Shown here piece after piece: positions 23,906 through 37,227 of a stretch of DNA of 64,000 nt (its first letter is position 1; each line of letters starts with the position of its first letter). The notes beneath the pieces were generated by a model. The model ran no database searches, was not told the DNA's origin, and worked only from the letters and a program-made list of their open reading frames with translations. The stretch spans positions 38,243-102,242 of the forward strand of contig ML133488.1 of the NCBI GenBank assembly GCA_003864495.1, given 5' to 3'. Source of the stretch: Nemopilema nomurai. Taxonomy: Eukaryota; Cnidaria; Scyphozoa; Rhizostomeae; Rhizostomatidae. Made by a program: the position numbers and the translations under genes.

Positions 23906-26900
23906 ATGAGCAAGGTGAAGTTCTCGTCAAGTTACAAAGCAATCGAAGTGGGACTGTTGGACGGCAATACGATTGCCCGGTCCATATATAAACAGTCAAA
24001 AGCAGTTGAACTGGTTGACAATTTGTTGCAAATGTTCAATGTTGTCGAGAGGGATTACTTTGGATTATACTTCTTGTCAGACAGGCAACGCAAATGGCTG
24101 GATTTGAAGAAAAAAATATGGCCCCAAATCAGGCATCTAGATCCGCCATATTTGATTCATTTTGGAATGCAGTTCTATCCACAGAACCCAGTTCTTCTGC
24201 AAGAAGAAATGACGAGGTATCTGCTGTTTTTGCAGCTAAGAAAAGACGTCATAGAAGACAGGCTTGTCATTACTGACAAAGAGCGTTCTGAACTTTGTGC
24301 TTTCATTTTGCAAGCTGAAGGCGCAGGTAATAGTTCTTCGTTGCATACAATTCAAACTTTGATTTGTATAAAACTTCATGGCTCTATGAAACTCAGGATA
24401 TCAACTTAAAACCGCCCCGTCCTAGATAAGATTTCCATATGTCAAACATTGAAAGAAAGGCGGCAAATACCTTCTACATTGCACATTGAAATGCAGATTA
24501 ATAAAATCACTTGTCATCTTGATAATGCGTTGATCAATTCAGAAGTATTATTATAATATATGGCCATTAGAAAATAAAACAACTGCATGCCATGTTCAGA
24601 AAAAAGTGCATGTGTCGCCAAGGTCATTTACTGCAAACCCTCATCCATTCACAGTGATATAAACAACCAATGTAGGTTCCTCCTTCTAAAAATCAGAAAA
24701 GCAGGGAGGGTCGGCCCCTTCGAACGATAGGCAGTATGGGGCGCGGGTGGCCTAACATATTTTTATTTATGAATGAAAAGACAGTGCTGGCGAAACTGGG
24801 GGCGGGGAGCCATGCCCTCCATCCCCTAATTTTTTGTAGAGCAAAATATTTTATAAAGCCATGCAGAAAGAATTTGAAAGATGTCTACAAGTAGAAAGTA
24901 AGGAGGTTAAATATGCTGTTTATTATTTTTCTGAGTAGGGCCCTGACTATTACTCTATTATCAAAATATTTATGGTTGGCTTCTTCTTTCGCCTGACGTT
25001 GGCGACCAGATGATGCCAGTACTGTCTATTATGTGCCGTGTGTATGACAGATGCTGCGAGCATGCCGACGTGATTTTCCAGACTGCCCGTTAAAGTTGTT
25101 CCTTTGCATCCGCTGTCACGCTATCAATACTGTGTCATCTGTATATCGTGGGTCGTTAATTTTGCTTCCACTAATTACTATTCCCTTGTGGCCTTCTTTT
25201 TCACGCAGGATCCATTCAACAAATATGCCTCATTCGCCTTGCCACACTCCTTTCTCTATGTTTACAAAACCTCCAACATCATTTCCGATTCGTATTACAG
25301 CACTTTGATTCCAGCACAATTTTTTTTATATTTACGTCTTTACATCGTTTAGTCTTAAATCATCTAGTTGGTTTTTCAAGTATCTACACTAATTCTGCAT
25401 GTTCAATTGTGTCAAAGGCCTTAGCATAATCTAGGAAGCAAACATACAGGTCCTTCTTGATCTCTGTCAACCTGTCCATTTCTTTCCTACTTGCACTCTT
25501 TCGCTGCGTCACTTTCTTATATTGTACATGCATTGTGAAAGTAACTGGGTCCTGGTCACCATCTTTAGGGGTGGCTACGTTCACTAAACCGTTTAAAATG
25601 TTTCACATTTATCCCCCCCCCATTTTCAGGCAAACTCGGAGTGCGTCAACCCCCGGATCTCGTTCTTTGTTGATACGTATCAAGCCTGGCCTTTTTGCTT
25701 GTGCGGATGTTTCATATTTTCCATTCTAGTGTCAAGCAGTGACAGCTACCTCGTGAAGCACCGTTCCTTCTTCGTGCACCTTGAGAACAGTTCACCAGAG
25801 TTTGAGGCACGAATCCTAGAGGTAAAAGTCAACTTTCTGTGCTAGCAAGCCGAAGATGAAGCAATCGATGCTGAAGAGGAGGCTAGAAAAGAGCAGAAGC
25901 TGCGAATGGAGAAGGAAGTTCTGGAACTGAAGCACCAGCTGATGGCCTTGAAAAGCGAAAGAATCAAAGAGGAGCAGGCGAAAATGATAAACGAAGCGGG
26001 CGTTCCAAAGGCAAGCACTTAGCTCGATACCCTAGTATCTTTACCCACTTATTTGCAAACTCTTTCACCGTCTTTCAATCAAGGTTCGGTCTGTTTTGTC
26101 TAGCTAGCTAGAAAGTCTGTAGAATGTCACAGATTTAGGAAGCGTATTAATGCCGCCATAGGTTTTCATCAATTGGTTGTTGGAAGTTTTTCTTTCTGCT
26201 CAGTACCCAGAAGAACATTTGAGTATTTGATTCCTCTGTTTTCTCGCATGAAACATCTCTTGGTTTATGCATTTTGCAGCACAATAAACTATTATCCCAT
26301 CCTGAAAGCCTCTTGGTTCAAGGGCTTCTTTTTCCACCAATTGTAGAGCCCAGAGCCAGAAGATTTCTTTCAATCAGAATCTCTTTCGTAAGACACCTGA
26401 TAAGCTGGCAAAAGTACTATGAACATTTATTAAGAAAAGAAGAAAGTAGCAAGAATCTTCAAACAAAGAATGGCAACGTGGAATCCTTTGCATCATGATC
26501 TTTTTCGGCCAACATTCTAAATCTTACAGATATCTTTTTGCCAAGCATCTTGATCATCATTGTTTACTTGGAGTGAATTTTGCTTTGCCAGGGCTGGATA
26601 GTTAAGATGCAATCTATTCGGGAATCTTCCAATAAATCAAAAGATGAATCCGTAGGCGGAAATGAATCAAGCTTGCAAATCCGAGTAAGTTTTATATTTC
26701 GATTCTAAGTGTCACTAACAGTTCGATCGCCGTCTCTTTTATTGAAACAAGAGAAATGATGATGAAGTCTATGAAGTTTGCTTCTCGTAGCAAGTTCAGT
26801 GATATTTACACTGACATACTGACATTTTGTTTACATAAGTTTCCTCATTATCACATTGATTATAAATCATTTTTTCATATCCTGTTATTTGGTCATAACT

Positions 26901-29900
26901 AATTGATAGTGACTCTGTTTTACTTGGGACTAACTTCAATTCAGGCTGACATCGAGAAATGGAGAAACAAGAAAAGAATGAGGAGTAAATCGAAGTTAGC
27001 TAGCATAGAACACAAAACTTTACCCGTATTGGAAGATGCTGAAAAGAAAGCTAGCAACGGAAAATTTCATCAAGACTTTCAAAGAGAGGTAAGCCCAGGG
27101 TATTAGAGCCAATTGTTATTTCTGCACTCTTAGCCTTTTTAAGAAGCAAATGCTGCGTTGGCTTGAATATTATCTGGCAAGATGCTTCTTTGTCTTAAAT
27201 ACACCGATGCACTTCTGAAAGTCATAGTTGAATATGCATCTTTCATCCTTGCTCAATCAGAAGTGCTATGTTAAGCGCGTGGAAGTTTGCTCACGTTTAC
27301 TGGCGTTAAATACAATTCATGTATATGCAGGTTTTCTTCTTTCCAAGCCGCATGCCCCTTTATACTAGTCTCAATTCACGACAATCATGTTTAATATCTT
27401 TATGTAAACATGCTCCCTTAAAAAATTGCTTTCTTTTTGCAGATTGATGCCTTAATAAAAACAGATTCAAGGTAAGAGGCCGCGGAATGTAGATCTTGGA
27501 ATTTTACCTGATTTACTTTTGGTTTACCGGCATTTATTGTTTACCAAATCAGTTTATTCGCATGCAAATGAAACCTAGATATAAAATCACTCATCAGACG
27601 CCACTATTGATCGGACACCATTGTTGATCGTATTCAAACCGGGAAATCATCAAATATGGATGATGCACGTACCTACTATTTCAGGGGCGTATTTAAATTC
27701 AAGGATGTGTATTTCTGTTACACATTTCTATTCTGGTTCCACTGACAAGGATCAGTTGAATAGCGAGTTTTTTTTCTTTAGAAATGGTTTCTTCCGTCTT
27801 GAACCGTTACCTTTCTCGGTTTTGATGGAAAGCTTTCTTTTATAGAAAAAGGCCGCAGCGAAGGAGAAAAAAACGTAATCAAGTCGACACAGGTGCTGTT
27901 GTGGAGGAGCAGACAGTACGTATTGGAAGATTGATTGCATTGGCTAGAGCAAGAAAGTTTATGATTCAAAGTGGGGCTTGAGGGGCTCCTCCGAACTAAA
28001 CTGAAGTTGATTTAGCTTTTTAGTGAGGCATCAATATATTCTAATAACACATAAGGTTTTTATCAGCGAAGATCTACTCATTTTTCACTAAAACTCCATC
28101 GATTCATTTACCCGACTTGTTTTATGTGGCGATGGAGTTGCTTGGTTGATCATTATGCCAGCATTGTAAATAGCTGGTTTAGATTTCCTCATTGAATGAC
28201 GTCACAAGCAACCTCACTTCCATCGCTTTTCAAAATGTAACGGCTTTTTCGATTGAAAACCCACGTGTTTCTAATTAACTCTCTTTCGCTGTAGACACCT
28301 TCCAACCAGTCACAAAGATCTGGTGCGTATCCAGAACACATGGAGAACTGGAAAGAACGAATCCCGCGTTCAAACGCGACATATCCGCGGCGACCAGCCG
28401 AAAGATATCGTCAACCACCAGCCTTTGAGCTTCATCGGTGTAAGGAGAAATTCAATTGCACGCAACCTCCAACTTTTCTTAATAGCTACCTGGGTCGCTT
28501 TTTTTGATTTCACTGGAATCCGAAATGCCACAAATTTTAGAATTTCTTTGTCCAAACTCCAATTTCTGGCATCGTCACAATTTAGCTACGTTTGTCTTCC
28601 TTCAAACCTTTGTACAGGATTCTTTTTAGTTTTCTAGAAGCTAGATAATATTTTGTCTCCTTTTATATACATCTGGATGGCTTTCATGCATCTAAATACA
28701 TGATTCGCTTCTTTTTCACTTAATATTTCACTTAATACTTCACTTTACTGACAACATCTGAATAGTTTCAACTTTAATTAAAAGGGCAGTTGTTTCATCA
28801 ACTTTAATGACGCCTTACTTGGGGTGTGATGGTGTTTGTAACAATTTACCCACAACAAATCTTTTATTTCAGTTCACCCTCAAGCGGATCATTATGTTCC
28901 TGAGTCAATCTCAGAATCACAATTCATATCTGCTTACCATGATGAGTATGATGATTATGATGATTACTACCAGCCACATGTCCAGCATTCCTCGCCACGT
29001 CTCAATCGCCCAATCAACAGCTTCCCTGAAGACCAGTATGAAGAAGTGAACCACCGCCAGCCAATCGCCACTAGATACGCTCCCGCCACCCCGGACACAA
29101 GCTACCAACTCAACCCCCCTGGCAGTCGCCGTTCCCCCCAAATTCGTTATATCTACGATACGGCCTCCCGGCGGCCTCCACCTGAAATTCCTCTCATGGT
29201 ATCACAAGCACCAAGAAGAGGCCCAAGTATGTGGAATTATCTCTTTGTCTCTATTTACATCTTCTATAACATGCATTTTGTACAGAGGTTTCACATTAAG
29301 TAGAAGGCTTTCTACCTTTCAAACACATCTTTCAAACCACGTTTTCAACCAAAGAAGCCCAAGATTGAACTGAGTTTCAGTATAGTCTCTCAAAAACCAA
29401 CATGATACATAATAAAGGGCATTTGCCGAAGTCTGGTCTAGGCTTTTTTCGACATGAGAAAAATCAAAGACACAGATCACTCTGATGGCATTATGTCCTC
29501 TCTGAGCCTTTCCAATCTTTCAAATGTTGCATACTGACATCGGTTCTAAGTACCTTAAAGCAGCTTAGAAGAACTGTGAACAATGTAGCACTTCAATTTG
29601 AAACAGGTGCACGTGGAGAATGAGTTAAACGCTGTAACAAGTTATTGCCTCACTCCTTAACATGCAACACATATGAAACACGGAGCCAATTTTGTAGAAA
29701 TAGGGAACTAAATGGGCAGCAATTCCCCACCGACCAACTAAGTGACCATCTACTCCTACCCAAGGGAGGGAATCGGAGTAAATTCAATTTTTTGACTAAC
29801 TTTCTACTTATCTCCATCACACTAATGAGTATAGAGAATTGTACCAATGAATTTCTTTGGCAGACAACAAATTAATCAATTTATACTAAGCCTTATCTAT

Positions 29901-31080
29901 ACAGTGTACCAGATTATAATTATTTTTGTTCTAGTTTATGTCGATCTTAAAAACCAGTGAAATGTTCAAATCTTCTTTATACGACCACCCATATGGTATA
30001 GGCCCCTACCCCTCCACCAGGGTGCTTTTTCCTAACCCGGTATTCACGCATTCTCCTTTGACCGCATACCACGTGTTACTGCCTTGTACTGTCGTAGCTT
30101 TAACTGCAATCTTTCCATATTAGGAAGACAAGCGAATGCCGTTCATCCAATCCGCATTAACGATTCGCCACGTGGTGGACTTCCATATAATACTGAACGC
30201 CCAACTCACACGAATCCTCCTGGGGCATATGCTTGGTACGAAAATGGATCATATTCTGGTAACGGGGGTGCAACTATGTTCCCTGCTGCTCAGGTTGTTG
30301 TACAAAGCAACATTCCTCCTTCGGAAGTACCCCCTGCTGACTCAGGCCATATGCCCCAAGACCAGAAGGCCGAGTTATCACCGAGGTTATTCACCGTGCG
30401 AAATTCGAATCAGCTGTTTAGGGACAACGTGCAAGATAGAGCTGGCGAAGGTAACATAAATCTTTTCTCTAAAAACTGGTTTGGGTCTACGGCTTGGACA
30501 AGTAGTAACTCAGCGCAGATTTTGGATTTTGGATCTAGTTTATGTTTACACGGTTAATAATCTTGGCAGCGTTCGAAACTGGAATTGTAAACAAATTTGT
30601 GCTACTCGAAGCAGCATAGTTCACGAAAGCTTATGTTAATTTTTGAAGAGCCTTATGATCTGGTTTGATAAAATCGACGCCAATTGCATCTTACTGTTTC
30701 ACTTCTTGCATCTAACCGTTTTTTGACACTTGCTTTGGGCTTTGTAGAAAAACGGCTTCAGACTAGTCATCAAGTAAAATCAAAGGATGAAGGGTTTAAA
30801 ACAGGTTCTATCACTAATCATATCTCCACTTCTTCTTTATAACTCTGTATTTTCCTAGGCGTAGGCCATTATAGCAGAAGCTCAGTTTTTTCGTTAAAAA
30901 ATAGCTTGCTCACTAAATCCATGCACTTACAATCCCCCTACTTCTCGAATAACCCCCTTGAGAAGATATCCAAGTCGACATGGCTAGTCAACTGTCAAGG
31001 AATCATTGATAAATGTATAACTAAATCTTCTTTCAGGTAATCATCTACGTCTCGAGCAGCCTGGAGAATCGCAGACTTGA
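23906..31080 (+). CDS. FERM-domain protein with coiled coil and disordered tail (12 exons)
   Basis: Exons: 23906-24326, 25730-25821, 25846-26010, 26280-26387 (weak), 26592-26684, 26945-27088, 27443-27471, 27846-27915, 28295-28439, 28873-29226, 30124-30450, 31037-31080. Phases agree throughout; about 663 residues. Exon 1 carries FERM lobes F1 and F2: RDYFGLYFLSDRQRKWLDL, PPYLIHFGMQFYP, then TRYLLFLQLRKDV and CAFILQAEG, in the style of band 4.1/FRMD proteins that link membranes to the cytoskeleton. Exon 2 finishes F2 (SPEFEARILE). The F3 lobe expected next is absent. Exon 3 is a charged coiled coil (EARKEQKLRMEKEVLELKHQ); later exons are basic and then P/S/Y/N-rich with no known domain. Exons 2 and 3 are parted by only 24 bases. 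Exon 3 ends at a GC donor; without it a TAG follows five codons later. The paralogue within the FRMD group is not decided. Confidence 0.8.
24980..25590 (-). mobile_element. Degenerate LINE reverse-transcriptase fragment
   Basis: In intron 1 of the FERM gene, antisense to it. The minus strand reads CFLDYAKAFDTIEHAELV (the 'DYAKAFD' block of non-LTR reverse transcriptases) at 25384-25450. After a gap come IEKGVWQGE and INDPRYTDDTVLIA, the last being a variant YADD box, near 25120-25290. Stops and deletions break it, and much of the domain between is missing. It is dead and 5'/3' truncated; the clade is not decided. Confidence 0.8.
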
Positions 31081-32157
31081 ACCTTGGTCCTAGTGAAAGA
31101 GCAACGTTCGGCAAGTCGACATTCTTCTACAAATGCAGCAACCTGGATAAGGTTCACTTCAACATTAATTAATTCGATGGATTCTGAAATCTGCAAACCA
31201 TATTACGCAATGAAATGGGAATTGACAATTTTTTATATTTGATGTTTACAATATTTCAAGCATTTTGAGCAGTTTTTCACTTGCTTAAAATGGTATTCCG
31301 ACAATTGAACCTTCATATTTGTCGCCATTCAGTTGGCTAAATAGAAGTTTTAAAGGAGCAATGGCTAAATAGAGTATTTTCACAGTTTACGTCAAATGTT
31401 TTTGTATCTGAGATTTTCAAAAAAATCTATTCGCTTTCTCTGCTGGTTACATAGTAGTTACTGCCGTTTAGGAATTCAAAAACTGTGTTGAAAATTCTTT
31501 CTAGCTAGGGAAGAGAGATTGGCAACCCAAAAATATATTTGCCTTTAGTTATAGTTTAAAGTAATGAGTATTCCCACAAGGATGCTTTCTCGTGCACTGG
31601 TTATTATTCTGAAAACATCAACAATTATTTGAAAATCCCCATTAAAGAAATCAGTAGCAACTTCGTTAGATATTGACTGAATTATATTTTATTTACAATA
31701 GGTGCGTTTTGGCTAATTGTTAGACAGGAATTGTCCGCAATTTTTATATACGATTTTCATGATTATGTAACGGAGAGAGAATGGTTTTTTCCTGAGTGCT
31801 GCAAAATCAGAATTGTAAGGTGAGCATTTTCAGACGTTGAAGCTACAGAAAATATTAAAGATGATTTGTAAATGTGCTTTGGAGATTCAGTTCCTGATAG
31901 ATCACACCGAGAAATGTCTACAGAATCGCGAAAAGCAGTTACATAACCAAACGCTTATAAACTTAATAGAAAAAGAATATTGACCAGATCCTGTAGCTAT
32001 GAAAGAGTACAATTCTGGAAGAGAACATTACTACAACGAAGCAGTCAATTTGTCAACAAAGCATTTATAACTTGCTGCATTTATAACTTCCTGTAGCTGT
32101 GAGTCTTGGGTCAAGCAGAATAATTTTGTAAATTCGGAGCTTGGTCAACAACCAGTC
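31081..32157. other. Convergent intergenic region
   Basis: Follows the FERM stop codon and precedes the 3' end of the small minus-strand gene. Likely 3' UTR for both; no other feature seen. Confidence 0.4.
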
Positions 32158-32542
32158 TTATTTCCTTTGGCAATTTTCAATCCGACCTGTTTCTTTGGTA
32201 CTCACTTGCTTTGGGGCGGTCGGACTCTTTGGCGGTTCACTTGACGATGACTTCTTCCTCCGGGTGTTCATCTTCAGAAGTCTCCTGGCTTCAACAGACT
32301 GTTCTCGTAGCCAAATCTGTTGTTGTCTCTCAAGTCGACCGATCTCCCTCTCTAATGTCCTATCAAAGTTTTTGTTCCGTTTTGTAGATCGGTCCTCGCT
32401 CGCTGAGAGTGGTACATCTGAAACGGCGTATCCATTCATTGCTTCCATTTTCGTTAACAAATCTGCAAAGTCTGCCACTCTGGTCACCTTCGATCTATTG
32501 AAACGATTACCCACCAGCAACACGGGGGTAACATAGATCTTT
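32158..32542 (-). CDS. Small hypothetical protein, probable last exon
   Basis: Minus-strand open segment of about 120 residues with clean, charged, codon-like composition: VADFADLLTKMEAMNGYAV, then a coiled coil (LEREIGRLERQQQIWLREQ) and a basic/serine tail (RRKKSSSSEPPKSPT). No ATG sits at its left edge. Either translation starts at the internal Met-Glu-Ala-Met (about 96 residues), or an acceptor near 32542 (minus strand, cctgcaaaag|atctatg) joins it in phase 0 to an upstream exon. A candidate exon lies near 32750-32885 (minus; after gggttag, ending aag|gtatca), coding YVLAQHIKRSCGYHGKK onward. I do not recognise the family. Confidence 0.5.
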
Positions 32543-33897
32543 TGCAGGTTGAAAACACAGGTGTGACGTCATGTGAAAATTGACTGGGAACTAATTAATA
32601 TTCTTCCGAAGTGCTTCTTCGCATCACAATTCTGTTGGGGATAAGTTTCTAAAACGTAGTATGCTTCCCATCAACCAATTTTGAATAACATTGTGAAATA
32701 TGGAGGGTTAAATGGTTTCTGGATGTGTCAGCCCATACTTGAATGATACCTTATTGCAACAGATGTAATTCTCACACAACTCCACTCCAAAGGTTCTGCA
32801 GACTGAGACCATTTTAGTCTGTGAGATTTTCTTTCCATGATATCCACAAGAGCGTTTAATGTGTTGGGCGAGCACATACTAACCCTTAACAGTGTGCAAG
32901 CCTTTCCGCAAAATTTGATGCAAGAACGCAACACTTATTTAGGGAAAGACTTCAACAGGAGAGGTTGGGGTGGCCCCATTGTGCATATTCACGTTAACCA
33001 TACCCCCCGCTTGTGTTAAAGAGTCCTAAAGCCAACACGGCAGGCGAACGGTCGTCTCTGGAGTGATTTTAACATTCCACGAACACTTTAACCCTGATAA
33101 GAATACTTTATTGCTGTATGTGACTAATTAGTGGGTCCCATGGCTCTCTTTTGCGCCAGAGAAGAATCGACAAGAACAGAATTGAAAATACGCTACGTGC
33201 ATGTCACTCACCCTTTGCCAACGATCTTGGGAGAAATAAAACAAGAAATTTGAAAGCCAAGGTTGCACGTTGAGTAATAGAATACGAGTAAACAAGTCGG
33301 GCACTTCACACTTCAGAATTCAAATCAAGAGGTTGTTGACGAATTCGATTATATCTGTCACAATGCAATTAAGACCTGCTTACAGGCTAGCTGGCCCCAG
33401 GGCCCTTTCTCCAAGGCTCAATATACAGGTGCAGTGAAAAGCCCAGAATACCGACTTTCTTGAGGACCAGTATAAATAGACAGTTTAAATTCAAATAACT
33501 GATGATATCCGTCTTGTTAATACCGTTATAGCAAACAGCATTTCTCCTTCTCTTCGCAATGTATCCGCTGACGTTATTGGAAAGAACAAAGAGATATTTC
33601 TTGTGAATTCCTTGAAATTATTCCCAATTAATATTTAGCAAGAACTCCGAAAGTATCGTTCTTTCTTTGTTATCCGGTTCAATCGAAATCGACAAATGCG
33701 GACTGCTAATCACATACACCTGTATCTCCCACCTTCTTCGATGAGAGGTTGGAAAAACGATTCCTTTTTACCAAAATGTTAAGCAACCAAACGAGCATAA
33801 TGTTCATATCAACTGAACCTACAGAAAAACACATGTAAAATGATTGGGAACAAAACAGCACTCTAAAATTAATCGTAACACTTAACGACTGGTTTCA

Positions 33898-36800
33898 TTA
33901 GAAGAAAGTCCGCATGAACGTCCGAATGAGAAAGACCCAAAGCGGTACTTTACGCTCCGGGTCCTTGTACGTATCAGAGTCAACCTCGGTGCAGTATTCC
34001 GTGATATTTCGCTTTTCCTCGCTAAGTTGATGAGCCAACCGTTCATTTTTAGTATATATTGTTAGCTGAGCTTCCAAGTCGCGATAAACTGATCTGTTTC
34101 CAAAATTTGATGAGCCAATCATTGATATTTGGGGTAGACGTACTCCATCTAGCTGAGCCCAAAGTCCTTTTCCGTGAAATGTCCAGCCAAGCTTCTGGTA
34201 CTCCCAGAATTTTAGTCTGTTTTGCTGTTTGAAACGAACAATATCCTTGTAACACTGCTTTGCTATCAGCGTGTATGCATGAGGGATTCCACCTGAGAAT
34301 TGAAATAATTTCTGTGTGACAATCTACAAAAGCTTATAACTTATCTTTATAACTTCAAAATAAATCTTAAAGTAGTTTAGAGAAATGTGCTTTGGTGTTG
34401 GACCAATAATGCATTAATATATGAAACACAAAACATGTTAATTAAAACATCAATGAATATTGCTCCAACCCTAAGCAAAGATGGCCACACAGCAATAACA
34501 ATATTAATTCACCTCCCTAAGTTGAGACCTTAACCAATCTTGCTTGATTCAAGAATTTCCGGGAAAAGTTTTTAAACAACTAGATTTGGGTAGCTGATTT
34601 TTTAAACAACAATAATAACAATAACTAAGCAATAACAATATTAAGTTACCTTCCTAAGTTGACACCTTAAGCAGTCTTGCTTGAATCAAGCATATCCAGG
34701 AAAAGTTTTCAAACAACTAGATTTAGTTAGCAAATTTCAAAAAAAGTGGCCAAGTATAGTATTGATAATTATTGTTATCATCACTACTTCATGCAGCGAC
34801 ATAAAAACAGACAATGTAACAGTCGTACCTGCTGGTCCTGGAGCCTTGTAAAATCCATTGGCTTTGGGGTGAGCCATAACAACATCAAAATTCTGGCAAT
34901 TCGAAGCAAGGATCTCACGCCAGTGTTTACTAGTCACATTAAAATAAGCTGTTGCCAAAAACACACTGGATCCAGCTGGAGCTGACTCAAAAAATGATGA
35001 GGTGAAATTCTCATCCTGTCTAATGCCATATAAAAACATTTGTAAAGTTGGTATGACCAATGTATCAGCAAAGTCTGTCTCTATTTGTTCTTCTGTCTTT
35101 TGTGTTTTTAGTTCATCATTGCTTGAATTCGCAGTTCTTCCATTGTATGACACACGATTTGAATCTTTGGCAGTATGATGTGTGCGTGACCCATTTCCAA
35201 CAAGTGACTCAAAACTGGTAGCATGTTTTTCTAAATTCAACTCTTTGGGCCGGTGCCTTGAATAGTGTTTTAGAAACATGTGCATCTTTTCCTTCACTGC
35301 TTCAATATATTTACTCTTGCTTCCCATAAATGGATGCTCTGGGAATCCATCAGTAACTTTTGTTGTGTTATTAGCATCCAGCTCCAGTGAAAATGAGCTG
35401 ACTGTCGAAACAAGGCCATGGAAGTAGTCACACAATTCTTTACAGTCTTCAAACACAATGCAGCGGTCTTGTCGATTTGTGAAATAGTCATTGCTCAAAT
35501 TAGCCCTGCAAAAAATTAGTGCGAATAGTGAAAAATGCATTGTTCACAGCTTCATTGCCATACAGGGAAAGGACTTCTTAGTGGTAATTATAACCCTTAG
35601 TTTGATCATCATTTTGATTACCATTATTGCATTTATTGCGGCATAGATAGACAATCACTCTTATGTCTCTGCTTAAATAACAAATAAATTGACACTCAAT
35701 TTCCATTTAACTAACAATTTTGCCTCAAGGAAGGTAAAGGAGTAAGTTCAATGCAAATTAGTGATGCAGAGAAGGGATACTAACAACCAGTTTTACTGAC
35801 TAACCAAGAGAATTTGTACAATTTTTGGAACAATTATATTTATAATCATTAGCTATGAAAACGCTCAAATAAAATTATAAAAATCTAACCCACTCATCAC
35901 AAGAGTATCATCAAAGATGTATGCCTTGATGTGCATAGCTGAAATTGTTTCATTGAATCTTTCAGGTATCAAGGCATGCATGATACCTCTGAGAGTTGGT
36001 GGGTGATAAAGGCAAACTTTGACATTTTCACCAAAATCTTTCACCAGAGGCAATAACATAGTCTTAGAGTTCTTTTTTCCTCTGGATCCTCTGGAATGAT
36101 CAAGTAAAATGTGAACTTGGAAATTTTTGCCATCCTCAACCAGTTCTTTTGTTCTTTTGTACATTGTATCTACCTAAAATGAAGCATCACATTGAAATGA
36201 CCATGGAGTATAGGTAAAAATCCAAACTTTGATATCCCTAATCAATAATTTTCTGAGAGTCATCAAATATTCTATTCTGAGTGATTTAATAATTGATTAA
36301 ATTTAAGTCTAGGAAATACATATTTAGCTATTCTAGAGGGCTTCATTTCGACCTGTCAACTCCAGCCATTTTGGGTTTTCCTATGTCACTAGTCATTATT
36401 CTTGGCCCTCCCAGTTTCAATTTTGTGGTGCCAGTCTTGATTTTCTATAACTACTATATATGCTATTACTCCCAACTGTCCTGGTTGCATCTAAAGAAAA
36501 ATGGCTTTTTCTAGAAAAAAGCTCTGTTTCCTTTTCTTGTAGGAGACACAACACCCATGCTTGTTGTCATGATAAACATCAGCTGTCGCTAAAGATAATA
36601 AGGACCTATTTTGCATTTAAAGTTGCATGTAGTGAAGTTTTCAAAAAAGGGAGACTGAACGAAGGAACAGCCATACATGTCTTTTAGACTTCTTCTTTGG
36701 CCATTTCCTTAGGGTCATAAGCAAATTTAAAAATCATAGTACCAGCTCTTGCTCCAGGCTTCCATTACCAATGTAGAGAGATGCAAGTACAATACGCCTC

Positions 36801-37227
36801 TCAGCTTGTGATGTTTTTATCTATAAACAAAGAAGGTGTAGAAAAATTATACTCATAATAAATCTGGAGAATACGAGATATTCCACTCAAATCAATATCA
36901 CTTCCAGCAAGATACCTTGAGTGTTTGATAGAAATCTTGTGGTTTTGTTTGAATAGTCATTTTATTGCCATCGATCCTAAATGCAGGAATATATTCATCA
37001 GATGTGTAACTGCCATTTATCCATGAAGTAAGTGTTTCGGATGCACAATTGTCAATTTTTGGAACATTTGTTGAGCTTCCACCACTGCTGCTTTGCCCAT
37101 GATGCGATGAGCTGGAATTCAAACGAACGTAGATTTTAGGCTTTATTGAGCAGAGTCTGTTGCGAGGAACTCTTAACCTAGAAGCAAATGAAGTCATATA
37201 TTTTGCAGTCCATTTAGATCGCTGCAT
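33898..37227 (-). CDS. PGS1: CDP-diacylglycerol-glycerol-3-phosphate 3-phosphatidyltransferase (5 exons)
   Basis: Mitochondrial PGP synthase, which joins CDP-diacylglycerol and glycerol-3-phosphate to phosphatidylglycerophosphate, the committed step toward cardiolipin. Exons (minus): 37227-36916, 36820-36743, 36173-35890, 35505-34829, 34292-33898; phases 0, 0, 2, 1 all match; 581 residues (human 556). Two phospholipase D-type HKD motifs are present: MHIKAYIFDD with His near 211, followed by NLSNDYFTNRQDR, and WTFHGKGLW with His near 490, followed by IGSSNFGNRS. The N-terminus is basic, Ser-rich and acid-poor, as in a mitochondrial presequence. Exon 4 holds a Ser/Asn/Thr-rich insert (roughly residues 290-350), probably lineage-specific. 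The end LWVFLIRTFMRTFF matches the human tail pattern. It shares a promoter region with DNAI2. Confidence 0.96.
34491..34742. repeat. Two-copy tandem duplication, period 137 bases
   Basis: In the last intron of PGS1. Copy 1 starts with agcaataacaatattaa at 34491 and copy 2 with the same word at 34628. Both continue through cctaagttgacacct-like, cttgcttgattcaag-like and aaacaactagattt stretches with scattered differences, so the duplication is not recent. Confidence 0.75.

Noticed and set aside
25457..25729. Plus-strand frame of 90 residues next to FERM exon 2
   Set aside because: It is antisense to the LINE reverse-transcriptase fragment and runs into the intron's acceptor; not a separate gene.
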